Source of the DNA: Streptomyces sp. H27-H1
Lineage (GTDB): Bacteria > Actinomycetota > Actinomycetes > Streptomycetales > Streptomycetaceae
DNA: 64,000 bases
Reading direction: 5' to 3'
Assembly: GCF_026627445.1 (NCBI RefSeq)
Contig: NZ_JAPNLJ010000032.1
Coordinates: forward strand, 34,219 to 98,218
Shown: piece after piece, positions 12,240 through 20,228 of the stretch
How the letters are laid out: every line of letters starts with the position of its first letter
How positions within the stretch are numbered: the first letter of the stretch is position 1
The notes under the pieces: generated by a model
What the model was told of the DNA's origin: nothing
Database searches by the model: none
What the model saw: the letters and a program-made list of their open reading frames with translations, nothing else
Made by a program: the position numbers and the translations under genes

Positions 12240-12848
12240 ATGACGAAGGTCCTCGTCCTGCACAGCGTCAGCCTGGTCCGCTCGGCTCTGGCCGCACTGC
12301 TGAGATCCGAAGGGTCTTTCGAAGTCACGTCGGCGGGCTGGCGGACCGCTGTCCGCCAGGCCGAGTCCTTACGGCCAGACGTGACGGTCGTCGACTTCGA
12401 CTGTCCGGGGACGACGGCCGTGCTGGCCGGCCACGCACGTGCGGACCGCCAGGTCCTCGCGTCCCCGTCCTCGGTACTGGTGCTCGCGTCGACGGGTGCG
12501 CCGGGTTCGCTGCACCGGGCGTTCCGGGCCGAGGCCCGCGGCTACGTGGACAAGGACGGCTCGCCGGGGCGGCTCGTACGGGCGGTCCGGAAGGTCGCCG
12601 CGGGGGAACGGTTCATCGACGCCTCACTGGCGTCGGCGTTCCTGGAGGCCGATCCCGTACCGCTGAGTCCCCGCGAGCTCAGCGTGCTGGTCAGGGCCGC
12701 GGAGGGCGATTCCATCGCGGAGATCGCCCGCACCCTGCACCTGGCGAGCGGGACGGTCCGCAACTACATCGCCGCGGCGACCCGCAAGACCGGCGCGCGC
12801 AATCTCATCGACGCGATCCGGATATCCCGCCGGGCCGGCTGGGTCTAA
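12240..12848 (+). CDS. ramR: RamR/AmfR-type response regulator of the SapB locus
   Basis: 202 residues from ATG 12240 with GGGGAG 7 bases upstream. N-terminal receiver-like domain (about 1-120) and C-terminal LuxR/NarL-type helix-turn-helix (LSPRELSVLVRAAEGDSIAEIA, then SGTVRNYI). The candidate phosphorylation site is Asp52 (VVDFDCPG), but the acidic pair usually found at the end of strand 1 is replaced by His-Ser (LVLHSVSLVRSAL), so phosphorylation may not be normal. No partner kinase is adjacent. RamR/AmfR activates the ram/amf operon and aerial hyphae formation in Streptomyces; this gene faces the operon tail to tail with only 37 bases between stop codons. Leu44 is encoded by the rare TTA codon (12369-12371), implying bldA dependence. 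Confidence 0.88.
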   Translation: MTKVLVLHSVSLVRSALAALLRSEGSFEVTSAGWRTAVRQAESLRPDVTVVDFDCPGTTAVLAGHARADRQVLASPSSVLVLASTGAPGSLHRAFRAEARGYVDKDGSPGRLVRAVRKVAAGERFIDASLASAFLEADPVPLSPRELSVLVRAAEGDSIAEIARTLHLASGTVRNYIAAATRKTGARNLIDAIRISRRAGWV

Positions 12849-12885
12849 CCCCGGGACGGGCGCGGACGGACACGCGGCCGGCGCG

Positions 12886-14685
12886 TCACTCGTCCGCCGC
12901 CCCGTCCCACTTCCCCACCAGATCCCGGTACAGGGCGGATCTGGCCGGCAGCTCCGCGTGCGTGCCGCACACGGCGCGGGTCCCGTCGAGGACGAGCACC
13001 CGGTCGGCGCGGGCCGCGGACGAGATGCGGTGGGCCACGACGACCAGGGTGCCGGGCCGGTCCGCGAGGACCCGCTCGGCACGTTCCTCCGTACGGGGGT
13101 CCAGGTGGCAGGTCGCCTCGTCGAGGAGGAGCAGCTCGGCCGGCGACAGGTAGGCGGCAGCCAGCGCGAGGTGCTGGCACTCGCCGCGGGACAACAGCCG
13201 GGGTGTCACCTCGGCGTCCAGACCGCCGAGCCGCCCCACGAGGTCTTCGAGCCCCAGGGCGGCGACGGCGCGCAGCACTTCGGTGTCCCCGGGTACGGGG
13301 ACACCGGGCGCGGCGGCCAGGTGGGTGAGGTTGTCCCGGAGGGTACCGGTGAACACGTAGGCCTGCTGGGGCAGCATGGTGCGCCGCGGGTCGGGTCCCG
13401 TGACGCCGGGTCCCCGGCGTGCGCTGGCTCCGGCGACCAGGACCGTGCCCGCTCCGGGCGACAGCATCCCCGCCAGCAGGGCGGTGAGCGTGGACTTGCC
13501 GATGCCGCTCGGCCCGACGACCGCGAGGTGCTCCCCCGGCCGCACCACCAGGTCGAGGGCGTCGAGCACGGGGGCCGCCGCGGGGCCGTACGCGAAGGTG
13601 ACACCCCGGAGTTCGGCCGCGGCGGTGACCCGCCGGCCGGCCGGGACGAGCGGCTGCGGCTTCGCCGTCCCGGCGGCGGCCGCAGCCTTGGCCGCCGCCT
13701 CGTCCCCGTTCGCGTCCGACGGGATGGGGTCACAGAAGCGTTCGAGGACCACCAGGAGGCGGGTGCCGGCGGAACCCACCGCCGTCATCAGGGTGTGCAG
13801 GGCGGGCAGCAGGGCCTGCATCAGGTAGGTGAGGCCTCCGGCCAGCGTTCCGGCGGTGATCCCCCGTCCGAGCAGCCACGGCGCCGCGACGAGCAGGGCG
13901 ATCACCGGCAGCCGGCCGGCCGTGCCCAGGGCCAGGATGCGCAGGGCCGTCCAACGCGCGAGCTGCCGGGCCAACCGCTCCTGGGTGGCGATGAGGGGCT
14001 CCACCCGGGCCCGGGCCGCGGCCTGTCCGCCGCAGGCGACGATGTCGCGCAGGCCCTCGGCCACCTCACCCGCCCGGTCCGAGAGTGCCTCGTCGGTGTC
14101 CAGGGACCGGCGCTGTACGGAGGCCATGGGGCGGAGCGTCGCCAGGAAGGCCGCCGCACCCAGCCCCAGCGGGGGCAGCACGACGAGCAGGAGCACGGGA
14201 GCCAGGGCCGCCATGCCCGCGATCGCGCCCAGGGCGGTGAACAGGAACGAGCGTGCGGTCAGGACCAGTCCGGCGAAGGAGTCCCGGGCCATTTCCGTCT
14301 GCTGGGTCAGCCGGGACACCGCGCCCGTGCCCGCGGCGCGTGCCGGGTCGGCGACCGCGCGGTCCATCGCCTGCCGTACCGCCCGGCGGACCAGCCCGTC
14401 CCGCAGCGGCTCCACGAGGTCGGCGAGGCCGGCGAACACACCGCGCAGGGCGTACCCGCCGAGGAGTGCGCCGGCTCCGGCCGCGGCCAGCCACGCCAGT
14501 CCGGTGGTGGTCCGGCCGGCCAGGAAGCCGTCGTCGAGGGCGCGGGCCACGCCGTAGCCGCCGAGGAAGGTGTGCGCGGATTCCAGCAGCGACCATGCCG
14601 CCAGCCTGCCGAGGGCGCGCCGCCGGCCGCGCAGGAAGCGCCGGCCCTCGGGGGCGACCCGCCGCCAGGTCTCGCTCTCGCTCAC
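12886..14685 (-). CDS. ramB: SapB-locus ABC transporter, second half (RamB-like)
   Basis: 599 residues from GTG 14685, which overlaps the ramA stop by 4 bases (GTGA). The reading frame stays open far upstream inside ramA, but that part is antisense-like and not real. N-terminal membrane domain of about six helices (residues 25-315), an Ala/Lys-rich linker, then an ATPase domain with Walker A GPSGIGKST (391-399), Walker B LLLLDEATCHLD (about 518-529) and H-loop VVAHRISS. The ABC signature reads LSRGE (498-502) instead of LSGGQ. With RamA it forms a heterodimeric exporter that probably moves the modified SapB peptide out of the cell. It is the last gene of the operon. Confidence 0.88.
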   Translation of the reverse strand: MSESETWRRVAPEGRRFLRGRRRALGRLAAWSLLESAHTFLGGYGVARALDDGFLAGRTTTGLAWLAAAGAGALLGGYALRGVFAGLADLVEPLRDGLVRRAVRQAMDRAVADPARAAGTGAVSRLTQQTEMARDSFAGLVLTARSFLFTALGAIAGMAALAPVLLLVVLPPLGLGAAAFLATLRPMASVQRRSLDTDEALSDRAGEVAEGLRDIVACGGQAAARARVEPLIATQERLARQLARWTALRILALGTAGRLPVIALLVAAPWLLGRGITAGTLAGGLTYLMQALLPALHTLMTAVGSAGTRLLVVLERFCDPIPSDANGDEAAAKAAAAAGTAKPQPLVPAGRRVTAAAELRGVTFAYGPAAAPVLDALDLVVRPGEHLAVVGPSGIGKSTLTALLAGMLSPGAGTVLVAGASARRGPGVTGPDPRRTMLPQQAYVFTGTLRDNLTHLAAAPGVPVPGDTEVLRAVAALGLEDLVGRLGGLDAEVTPRLLSRGECQHLALAAAYLSPAELLLLDEATCHLDPRTEERAERVLADRPGTLVVVAHRISSAARADRVLVLDGTRAVCGTHAELPARSALYRDLVGKWDGAADE

Positions 14686-16472
14686 CGCGCCGCCTCGTGG
14701 TCTTCCCGGGCCGGCTGGTGCTCGTGCGGTTCCGGAGCCGCGGCGAACACCGAGCGGTAGGCGGGTTCGCGGCGCCACAGCTCGCCGTGCGTGCCGGTCG
14801 CCCGCACCCGGCCGTCCTCCAGCCATACGACGAGGTCCGCGCGGACGGCGGACGACAGCCGGTGCGCGACCACGATCCGGGTGCCGGGCCGGACCTCGTG
14901 GGCGAGGGCCCGTTCGACTTCGCGGGCCGTGACCGTGTCGAGGCTGGAGGTGGCGTCGTCCAGCACCAGGAGCCGGCCCGCGCCACGGAAGGCCCGGGCC
15001 AGGCCGAGCCGCTGGACCTCGCCGCCGGACATCGGGGCGTCGGCGAGGCGGGTGCCGTACCCGTGGGGCAGGCGGCGGACGAACGCGTCGGCGCCCGCCG
15101 CACGGGCCGCGGCGCGGATCGTGTCCGGGGCGGGGGCCGGGCACGCGCCGAAGCCGATGGCACCGCCGACCGTGTCTCCGAGCAGGAACGGCCGGTCGAA
15201 GGCGTACCCGACCTCGCGGCGCAGCGCTTCGGCGGTCAGTTCCCGCAGGGGTACGCCGTCCAGGAGTACCCGGCCCGCGTCGGGGTCGGTGAGCCGGCCG
15301 GCCACGGTGGCCAGTAGCGTCTTGCCGGCGCCGGACCTGCCGACCACCGCCACCGTGGTCCCGCCGGGGATGACCAGGTCGATGTCGTGCAGGACCGTCG
15401 ACCCGCCGCGCACGACCCGGACGCCCTGCAGTTCGAGCGTGCCGGGGCCCTCTTCCGGGAGTTCCGCCCGGCCGTGGTCCATTGCGGGCAGGGCCAGGAG
15501 GGCCGCGGTCCGCCGGGCGGCGGACCGCCCCCGGGCGACCGCTGCCAGTCCTCCGGTCACCGCGCCGACTCCGGCCGCGAGGCCCGCGTACCTCGACGCG
15601 GCGAGGAGTTCGCCGATGCCGATGGCGCCGGCAGACAGCCTGATGCCGCCGACGGCGAGGACTGCGTAGAGGAGCATCGGCATGAGGGCCGCCGACCGGG
15701 CCGTGGTGCCTCCGTAGACCTGCCACATGCGCCGTCCCTCGGTGCCGAGTTCGGGCAGCTGCGCCAGGATCCGGGCGCGTTCGCGGTCCGCGCTGCCGGC
15801 GGCGGCGATCGTACGGGCCCCGGCGAGGGCCTCGACGAGGCGGCCGGCGGTGGCGAGCTGCACCTGCTGGTAGCGGGCGACGCTGGAGAGGGTGTCGCGG
15901 GAGAAGGCCCGCAGCAGGAGGACCAGCAGCGGAACGCCCAGGAGGAAGGCGAGCGCGGTCCACAGGTCGATGAGGAGGAGGGCGGCCACCGCGCCGAGCG
16001 GCGGCAGCAGGGCGGCGAGGGCGTGCGCGACGGCGGCCGGTACCTTCCCGGCCTCCGCCGCGTGCGCGGTCAGCCGGGCGGCGGTTTCACCGGGGGCGTG
16101 GCGGGCCGCGTGGTGCGGGGCCGTCGACAGCAGCCCGGCGAACCCGAGCCTGCGCAGTCGGGCGGTGGAGCGGCCGTCCACGTCTCCGGTGAGCCGGGCG
16201 GCGGCCGCGTCGAGCGCCACTTCGGCCGCGATGACGGCGGCGCACAGCAGGGTCCAGGCGGGGGCCGACTGGTCGCGGCGCAGGAGCAGGTCGAGGGTGT
16301 GGCCGAGGATCGCGGGTTCGGCGAGGGCCGCCGCGGCGGCCGTCACCGTGCATCCGAGGACGGCGGCGGTGCGTCCGCCGCTGTGACGGGCCGCTGCCAC
16401 GAGCGCGCGGTCCGCGTCGCGGGCCGTGTCCGGCACCGGGGATCCGTCGGTGGCCTCGTCGGGGGGGCTCAT
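14682..16472 (-). CDS. ramA: SapB-locus ABC transporter, first half (RamA-like)
   Basis: 596 residues; ATG 16472 with GGAGG nine bases upstream. Membrane domain (about 35-310), then ATPase with Walker A GRSGAGKT (378-385), normal signature MSGGE (481-485) and Walker B LLVLDDATSSLD (501-512). The catalytic glutamate after the Walker B aspartate is replaced by Asp506. In heterodimeric ABC exporters one of the two ATP sites is often degenerate; here the weak Walker B of RamA would face the altered signature of RamB, forming exactly one degenerate composite site. Follows ramS with a strong hairpin between. Function in export of SapB follows from synteny with ram/amf. Confidence 0.88.
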   Translation of the reverse strand: MSPPDEATDGSPVPDTARDADRALVAAARHSGGRTAAVLGCTVTAAAAALAEPAILGHTLDLLLRRDQSAPAWTLLCAAVIAAEVALDAAAARLTGDVDGRSTARLRRLGFAGLLSTAPHHAARHAPGETAARLTAHAAEAGKVPAAVAHALAALLPPLGAVAALLLIDLWTALAFLLGVPLLVLLLRAFSRDTLSSVARYQQVQLATAGRLVEALAGARTIAAAGSADRERARILAQLPELGTEGRRMWQVYGGTTARSAALMPMLLYAVLAVGGIRLSAGAIGIGELLAASRYAGLAAGVGAVTGGLAAVARGRSAARRTAALLALPAMDHGRAELPEEGPGTLELQGVRVVRGGSTVLHDIDLVIPGGTTVAVVGRSGAGKTLLATVAGRLTDPDAGRVLLDGVPLRELTAEALRREVGYAFDRPFLLGDTVGGAIGFGACPAPAPDTIRAAARAAGADAFVRRLPHGYGTRLADAPMSGGEVQRLGLARAFRGAGRLLVLDDATSSLDTVTAREVERALAHEVRPGTRIVVAHRLSSAVRADLVVWLEDGRVRATGTHGELWRREPAYRSVFAAAPEPHEHQPAREDHEAAR

Positions 16473-16498
16473 CGGCGGATGCCTCCAGTGGTGTGGTG

Positions 16499-16528
16499 CG
16501 GGCCCGGGCGGAGAACCGCCCGGGCCCG
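16499..16528 (-). terminator. 13-bp hairpin between ramS and ramA (likely partial terminator)
   Basis: CGGGCCCGGGCGG (16499-16511) pairs perfectly with CCGCCCGGGCCCG (16516-16528) around a 4-base loop. It starts 12 bases past the ramS stop and ends about 26 bases before the ramA ATG. No T-run follows. Such a hairpin could stop part of the transcripts or protect the ramC-ramS 3' end, raising precursor peptide over transporter. Confidence 0.7.
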
Positions 16529-16540
16529 AGGTGACCTGGG

Positions 16541-16669
16541 TCAGTTACAGGTCGTGATGCTCAGGCTGCTGTCGCCGCAGAGCAGCAGGCTGGCACGGCT
16601 GCCGCCGCCGGTCAGCTCCGTGGTCTCTTCCTTCGGGGTCTCCATCGACTGCAGGTCAAGAAGCGTCAT
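16541..16669 (-). CDS. ramS: SapB lanthipeptide precursor (RamS/AmfS)
   Basis: 42 residues, too short for routine gene calling. The leader begins MTLLDLQSMETPKEE, containing the LDLQ-type motif recognised by class III synthetases, and the C-terminal part contains GSRASLLLCGDSSLSITTCN. From memory the last 20 residues match S. coelicolor SapB; the preceding core residue is Gly instead of Thr. All residues known to form the two lanthionines and two dehydroalanines in SapB are kept (Ser24, Ser27, Cys31, Ser34, Ser37, Cys41). Ribosome-binding site AGAGGA lies inside the ramC 3' end; the ramS ATG is 14 bases inside ramC. Mature SapB is a secreted surfactant that lets aerial hyphae break surface tension. 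Confidence 0.97.
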   Translation of the reverse strand: MTLLDLQSMETPKEETTELTGGGSRASLLLCGDSSLSITTCN

Positions 16670-19280
16670 GATGATTCCTCTTCTTCTCTTTAGTGGTGCG
16701 ATGGGTCACGGCCCCGGGTGGGGCCGGCTCTGGGGCCGCCGCGCGTTCGCGCAGCGGCGGGAGGAACGGCAGGTGCGCGCGCCCGCCGGGCGCGGCGCTG
16801 CCTAGGGCGAGGAGAGCGCCGGCCGTGCCCGTGGTGAGGTCCATGGACAGCCGCATCATCTGCTCGCCGGGGAAGGCCAGGTGGCCCTGGTACGGGACGG
16901 CGTGCCGGGCCAGTGCGCCGATCTGGCGGGCGATGGCGCCGGGGCCGGTGCCCGGGCCCGGTGTGGTGGTCCGGGCCAGGTGGAGGATCATCCCGGCGGC
17001 GCCGCGCATCAGCCCCGGCTGGGCGTAGAAGGTCGCCTGGGCAGCTCGTACGATCTCCAGCCGGGCCTGTTCGAAGCGCTCGTCGGGGCCGTGTTCCAGC
17101 CAGTCGTCGAGCACCATGCCGATGCCTACGCTGCCTTCGCCGAGGTACGGCATCGTGCGCCAGCCCTCGTTCACCTGGAGGGTGCCGTAGGCGCTGGTGA
17201 CGCAGCGGTCGAGGTCGCGGTGGAGCGCCCGGGCGGCCTGGATCAGGAGCTCCTTGTCGCCGGTGCGCTCGTACAGCCGCACGAGGAGCAGGGCGGGGCC
17301 GGAGTTCCCGTACAGCAGGCCCGCGCGGGCGGGGCGCCGCTCAGGCTGGGCGATCAGCTCGGCGCAGCGCAGGGCCGCGGCGTGCAGTTCGCTCTCGCCG
17401 CTCTCGCCGGCGAGTGCGTCCAGGGCCAGGCCGATGCCGGCGAGTCCGCTGTGCAGGTCGGGGCCCGTGCTCTCCCAGGGCTGGTGGATCAGCTGGTCGG
17501 CGAGGTCGAGGGCGCGGCCGCGGTGTCCGAGCCGGTCCAGGGTCCAGGCCGTGCCGGCCAGGCCGTCGTAGAAGCCGAGCGGAGTGCCGGACAGCGGGTT
17601 CCCGGTCCGGTCGAGCAGCCACTGCTCGGCCTCGGGCCAGGGTTCGGCCCCGGTCTCGGCGAGGGCGTGGAGCACTCCGGCGATCCCGTAGCCGAACCCG
17701 ATGCCCCCGGCGGTGGTCGCGAACTGGGCGATGTCGCCCGGGACGAGGCGGTCCTCGCGGTCGGGGGTGGCGCTCGCGCGCAGGGCGGCGGTCATCGACG
17801 TACGGGCGGCGGGCCATTGGCGCGGCTCGACGGGCAGGTACGGTCCGGGCCGCGCTGCGTCCGGCGCACCGGACATGATCTCCTCGACGGCCTCGTCGAG
17901 GAACTGCTTCGGTACGGGGAACTGTTCGGCGGCGACGGCGGCCAGGTGGGCGGCCTTGGCCCGGTCGAGCACGAGCAGGCTGGTGAGCGGGAGGAACAGG
18001 GCGAGCCGCAGGCAGGCGAGGGCGTAGCGGTCCACGGAGAATCCGCGCCGCTCGGCCGGGGCGACGAAGGCGGGGTTGGCGACGGTCTGCCGCAGCCCCT
18101 CGTCGACGTGCGCGGCGGCTTCGAAGTCGAGCAGTGAGACGGAGGGCTCGCCCGTCTCGTCCTCCGACACCATGATGTTGAAGAGGTGGAGGTCGTTGAA
18201 GACCACGCCGCGGGCGTGCACGGCGTCGACGGCCTCCGTGACCCGCCGGTGGACGGTGAGCGCCCACTCGGTGTAGGAGGCGAGCTCCGCCGGGCCGGGA
18301 TCCGCCTCGATCAGGGGGTGGCGGCGGGCGAAGTAGGTGTTGAGCGGTTTGCCCGCGAGGTGTTCCAGTACCAGGAAGTGGTGGTCGCCGACCGTGAACG
18401 TGCCGCGGACCGCGGGGACGCAGTCCAGTCCCGCGAGCCTTTCCAGTGCGGCCTGCTCGCGGTGCAGCCGGGTCACGGCGTCGGCTCCGTCGGCGGCGAG
18501 CCCCGCGTGCGGCCGGGCCTCCTTGAGGACGACGGACTCACCGGTCCGGGTGTCCTTGCCGACGTAGACGCCGCCGCCGTTGGAGAAGTGCAGCGCCCGC
18601 TCCACCGTGAAGGGGATCCCCGTCAAGGTGAGCGCGGAGCGCGCTTCGAGGTGCGGCTTCAGGAATCCGGGCAGTTCGAGCCACTCGGGCGGCTGGAACA
18701 CGGGTCCCCGGCGGTCCGGCACGAGCCGCCCGTCGGGCGTCTCGATCGCCGGGACCAGCTCGCCGTGCTCGTCGTAGCAGTGGCGCAGGGTGAAGCTGCC
18801 GTAGCGGAGGTGGACCGGGCCGGCGCCCCAGCGCAGATCGCTGAGGATGTACGGTCCGACCGCCCCCGCCAGCGCGGTGTCGAGGTCTTCGGCGATCCGC
18901 CGGCACTGTTCCCCGTCGGCCGGGTAGACGGTGATGAACTTCCCGCTCGCCGCGCGGTCGGCGTACTTGGCGTTGCGCAGGTGCAACAGGTACCGGCTCG
19001 GGACGAACTTGAAGGCGATGCGCCGGGCGGTGCAGTACTCGTACACCGTCGTCAGCAGCGTTTCCGCGTTGTCGAGCGTGGCCGAGACGTGGATCTTCCA
19101 GCCCTGTGAGGGCAGTTCGGCGTCCTCGGGCCGCAGTGCGAGCCAGTCGCCGCTCCGGTGGGAGCGCCAGCCCTGCGGGACGGGGGCGAGGGCGGCCCGG
19201 TAGCTCTCACCGGCCCGCCGGTACGGCGCGTCGTAGAACCAGCGGTCTGCGTCGCAGAAGGCGGCGTACCCCTTGTTCAC
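16656..19280 (-). CDS. ramC: Class III lanthipeptide synthetase (RamC/AmfT, LanKC)
   Basis: 874 residues from GTG 19280, with GAGGGAG six bases upstream. Layout of class III synthetases: N-terminal lyase-like region (about 1-215, opening VNKGYAAFCDADRWFYDAP), central Ser/Thr kinase-like domain (about 225-500: glycine loop GGGVYVG, Lys in VVLKEA, catalytic loop VVFNDLHLFNIM, metal motif LLDFEAA) and C-terminal LanC-like cyclase (about 525-860: GLAGIGLALDAL, LYGNSGPALLLV). As usual for class III, no Cys/His zinc ligands were seen in the cyclase. It phosphorylates and dehydrates serines of RamS and closes the lanthionine rings. First gene of ramC-S-A-B. Confidence 0.95.
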   Translation of the reverse strand: MNKGYAAFCDADRWFYDAPYRRAGESYRAALAPVPQGWRSHRSGDWLALRPEDAELPSQGWKIHVSATLDNAETLLTTVYEYCTARRIAFKFVPSRYLLHLRNAKYADRAASGKFITVYPADGEQCRRIAEDLDTALAGAVGPYILSDLRWGAGPVHLRYGSFTLRHCYDEHGELVPAIETPDGRLVPDRRGPVFQPPEWLELPGFLKPHLEARSALTLTGIPFTVERALHFSNGGGVYVGKDTRTGESVVLKEARPHAGLAADGADAVTRLHREQAALERLAGLDCVPAVRGTFTVGDHHFLVLEHLAGKPLNTYFARRHPLIEADPGPAELASYTEWALTVHRRVTEAVDAVHARGVVFNDLHLFNIMVSEDETGEPSVSLLDFEAAAHVDEGLRQTVANPAFVAPAERRGFSVDRYALACLRLALFLPLTSLLVLDRAKAAHLAAVAAEQFPVPKQFLDEAVEEIMSGAPDAARPGPYLPVEPRQWPAARTSMTAALRASATPDREDRLVPGDIAQFATTAGGIGFGYGIAGVLHALAETGAEPWPEAEQWLLDRTGNPLSGTPLGFYDGLAGTAWTLDRLGHRGRALDLADQLIHQPWESTGPDLHSGLAGIGLALDALAGESGESELHAAALRCAELIAQPERRPARAGLLYGNSGPALLLVRLYERTGDKELLIQAARALHRDLDRCVTSAYGTLQVNEGWRTMPYLGEGSVGIGMVLDDWLEHGPDERFEQARLEIVRAAQATFYAQPGLMRGAAGMILHLARTTTPGPGTGPGAIARQIGALARHAVPYQGHLAFPGEQMMRLSMDLTTGTAGALLALGSAAPGGRAHLPFLPPLRERAAAPEPAPPGAVTHRTTKEKKRNHHDAS

Positions 19281-19291
19281 TACTGCTCCCT

Positions 19292-19314
19292 CGGTCGGTT
19301 GGCAGTACCGACCG
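19292..19314 (-). promoter_or_regulatory. Inverted repeat just upstream of ramC ribosome-binding site
   Basis: CGGTCGGT (19292-19299) and ACCGACCG (19307-19314) form a perfect 8-bp inverted repeat with a 7-base spacer, 12 bases before the ramC GTG and touching the GAGGGAG ribosome-binding site. It could be a protein operator or, in RNA, a hairpin limiting ribosome access. Confidence 0.55.
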
Positions 19315-19315
19315 T

Positions 19316-19383
19316 GTCACGCCCGGCGGATGGGGCGACAGTCACCGCTGTCACCTACGGGGTGTGCAGTACTCACGAGTCAC
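19316..19383 (-). promoter_or_regulatory. GTCAC repeats upstream of ramC (candidate RamR sites)
   Basis: Four GTCAC pentamers lie at 19316, 19341, 19350 and 19379; the middle two form GTCACC-GCT-GTCACC (19341-19355) with 9-base spacing. They occupy the ramC promoter region, where RamR is known to bind repeated sites in S. coelicolor. Assignment to RamR is inference. Confidence 0.4.
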
Positions 19384-20093
19384 TTGTCGCGGCGAAAGGC
19401 CTTGCGCCACCCCGGTCGGCTCGGCTCCGGTTCCCGCCGCGGTTGCGGTTTCGGTTCCGGCCGCGGCGCCGGCACGGGGACCGGCCTCGGCTCCCGCTGC
19501 TGTTCGGCGTCGGTGGCGGAGTCGGCGGACGGCCCCGGTCCCTGCCTGGGCCTGCGGTGCCACCAGTGCCTGCGGCGCGGGTGCACGGCCCGGCCCAGCC
19601 GGCGGCCGATCAGCAGGTAGCCCAGGAGGGAGCCGGCCGTGTTGAGGATGACGTCGTCGATGTCGAAGACGCGTCCCGTGACGAGGGCGCCCTGGATGAG
19701 CTCCACCAGCGTCATCAGACAGACGGTCACCACGGCGACCCGCAGCAGCCCGCGGGCCGGGGGCATGAGGACGGGCAGGAGTACCCCGAACGGCAGGCCC
19801 AGCAGCAGGTTTCCGCCCAGCTGGCGCACCGCCTCGACGGTGGACGCCCCGTCCAGGTAGGCATTGATCGAGTGGCCGGGCCGGACGTTGCTGTGCACCA
19901 GGTCCACCGAGGCCGCGGACGGTTCCAGCGTGAGCCGCGCCAGGACCACGCTGAACAGGACGGTCCCGATGAAGGCAGCCAGCATGGCCAGCGCCCGGAC
20001 GGCCGGGTGGGCCGGCCGACGTCGTCGCCAACCGGACGCCACAGCACCGTCGTCGGGCCTCTCACCGCGCCGCAGCGCATATCTCCATGTCAT
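19380..20093 (-). CDS. VanZ-family membrane protein
   Basis: 237 residues from ATG 20093. After ~30 basic residues there are about four membrane helices (LAMLAAFIGTVLFSVVLARL; LGGNLLLGLPFGVLLPVLM; LLRVAVVTVCLMTLVELIQG; ILNTAGSLLGYLLIGRRLG). Features of the VanZ-like family include N-LLGLPFGVLLP, the E-x-x-Q after helix three and DIDDVILNTAGSLLGY. The C-terminal ~65 residues are Pro/Arg-rich and probably disordered. VanZ proteins are linked to teicoplanin resistance, but most Streptomyces members have no known function. The gene reads toward ramC and ends 100 bases before it, so read-through into the SapB operon is possible. The ribosome-binding site is weak. Confidence 0.82.
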   Translation of the reverse strand: MTWRYALRRGERPDDGAVASGWRRRRPAHPAVRALAMLAAFIGTVLFSVVLARLTLEPSAASVDLVHSNVRPGHSINAYLDGASTVEAVRQLGGNLLLGLPFGVLLPVLMPPARGLLRVAVVTVCLMTLVELIQGALVTGRVFDIDDVILNTAGSLLGYLLIGRRLGRAVHPRRRHWWHRRPRQGPGPSADSATDAEQQREPRPVPVPAPRPEPKPQPRREPEPSRPGWRKAFRRDK

Positions 20094-20171
20094 GGCGGCT
20101 CGTCTGCCCTGCGAAGGGTCCGGTACGCAACCCACCGCCCGCGGTCCGCCGCGGCGGGGCCGGCCGCCCCG

Positions 20172-20228
20172 CACGCGGGACCTCGCGGGTGCCTGCACCC
20201 CGTACGCGGGACCTCGCGGGCGCATGCA
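20172..20228. repeat. 26-bp direct repeat upstream of yihY-like gene
   Basis: ACGCGGGACCTCGCGGG occurs at 20172-20188 and 20203-20219; with two mismatches the match extends to 26 bases ending in TGCAC. Period 31. It lies between the divergent VanZ and YihY genes and may be a regulatory repeat. Confidence 0.7.

Noticed and set aside
12886..15963. A 1025-codon reading of ramB starting inside ramA
   Set aside because: The first ~425 residues are antisense-like Arg/Pro-rich text; the true start is GTG 14685 overlapping the ramA stop.
16473..19280. Additional lanthipeptide precursor or protease gene in the SapB locus
   Set aside because: Only one precursor (16541-16669) fits; no protease gene is present, which is normal for SapB loci.
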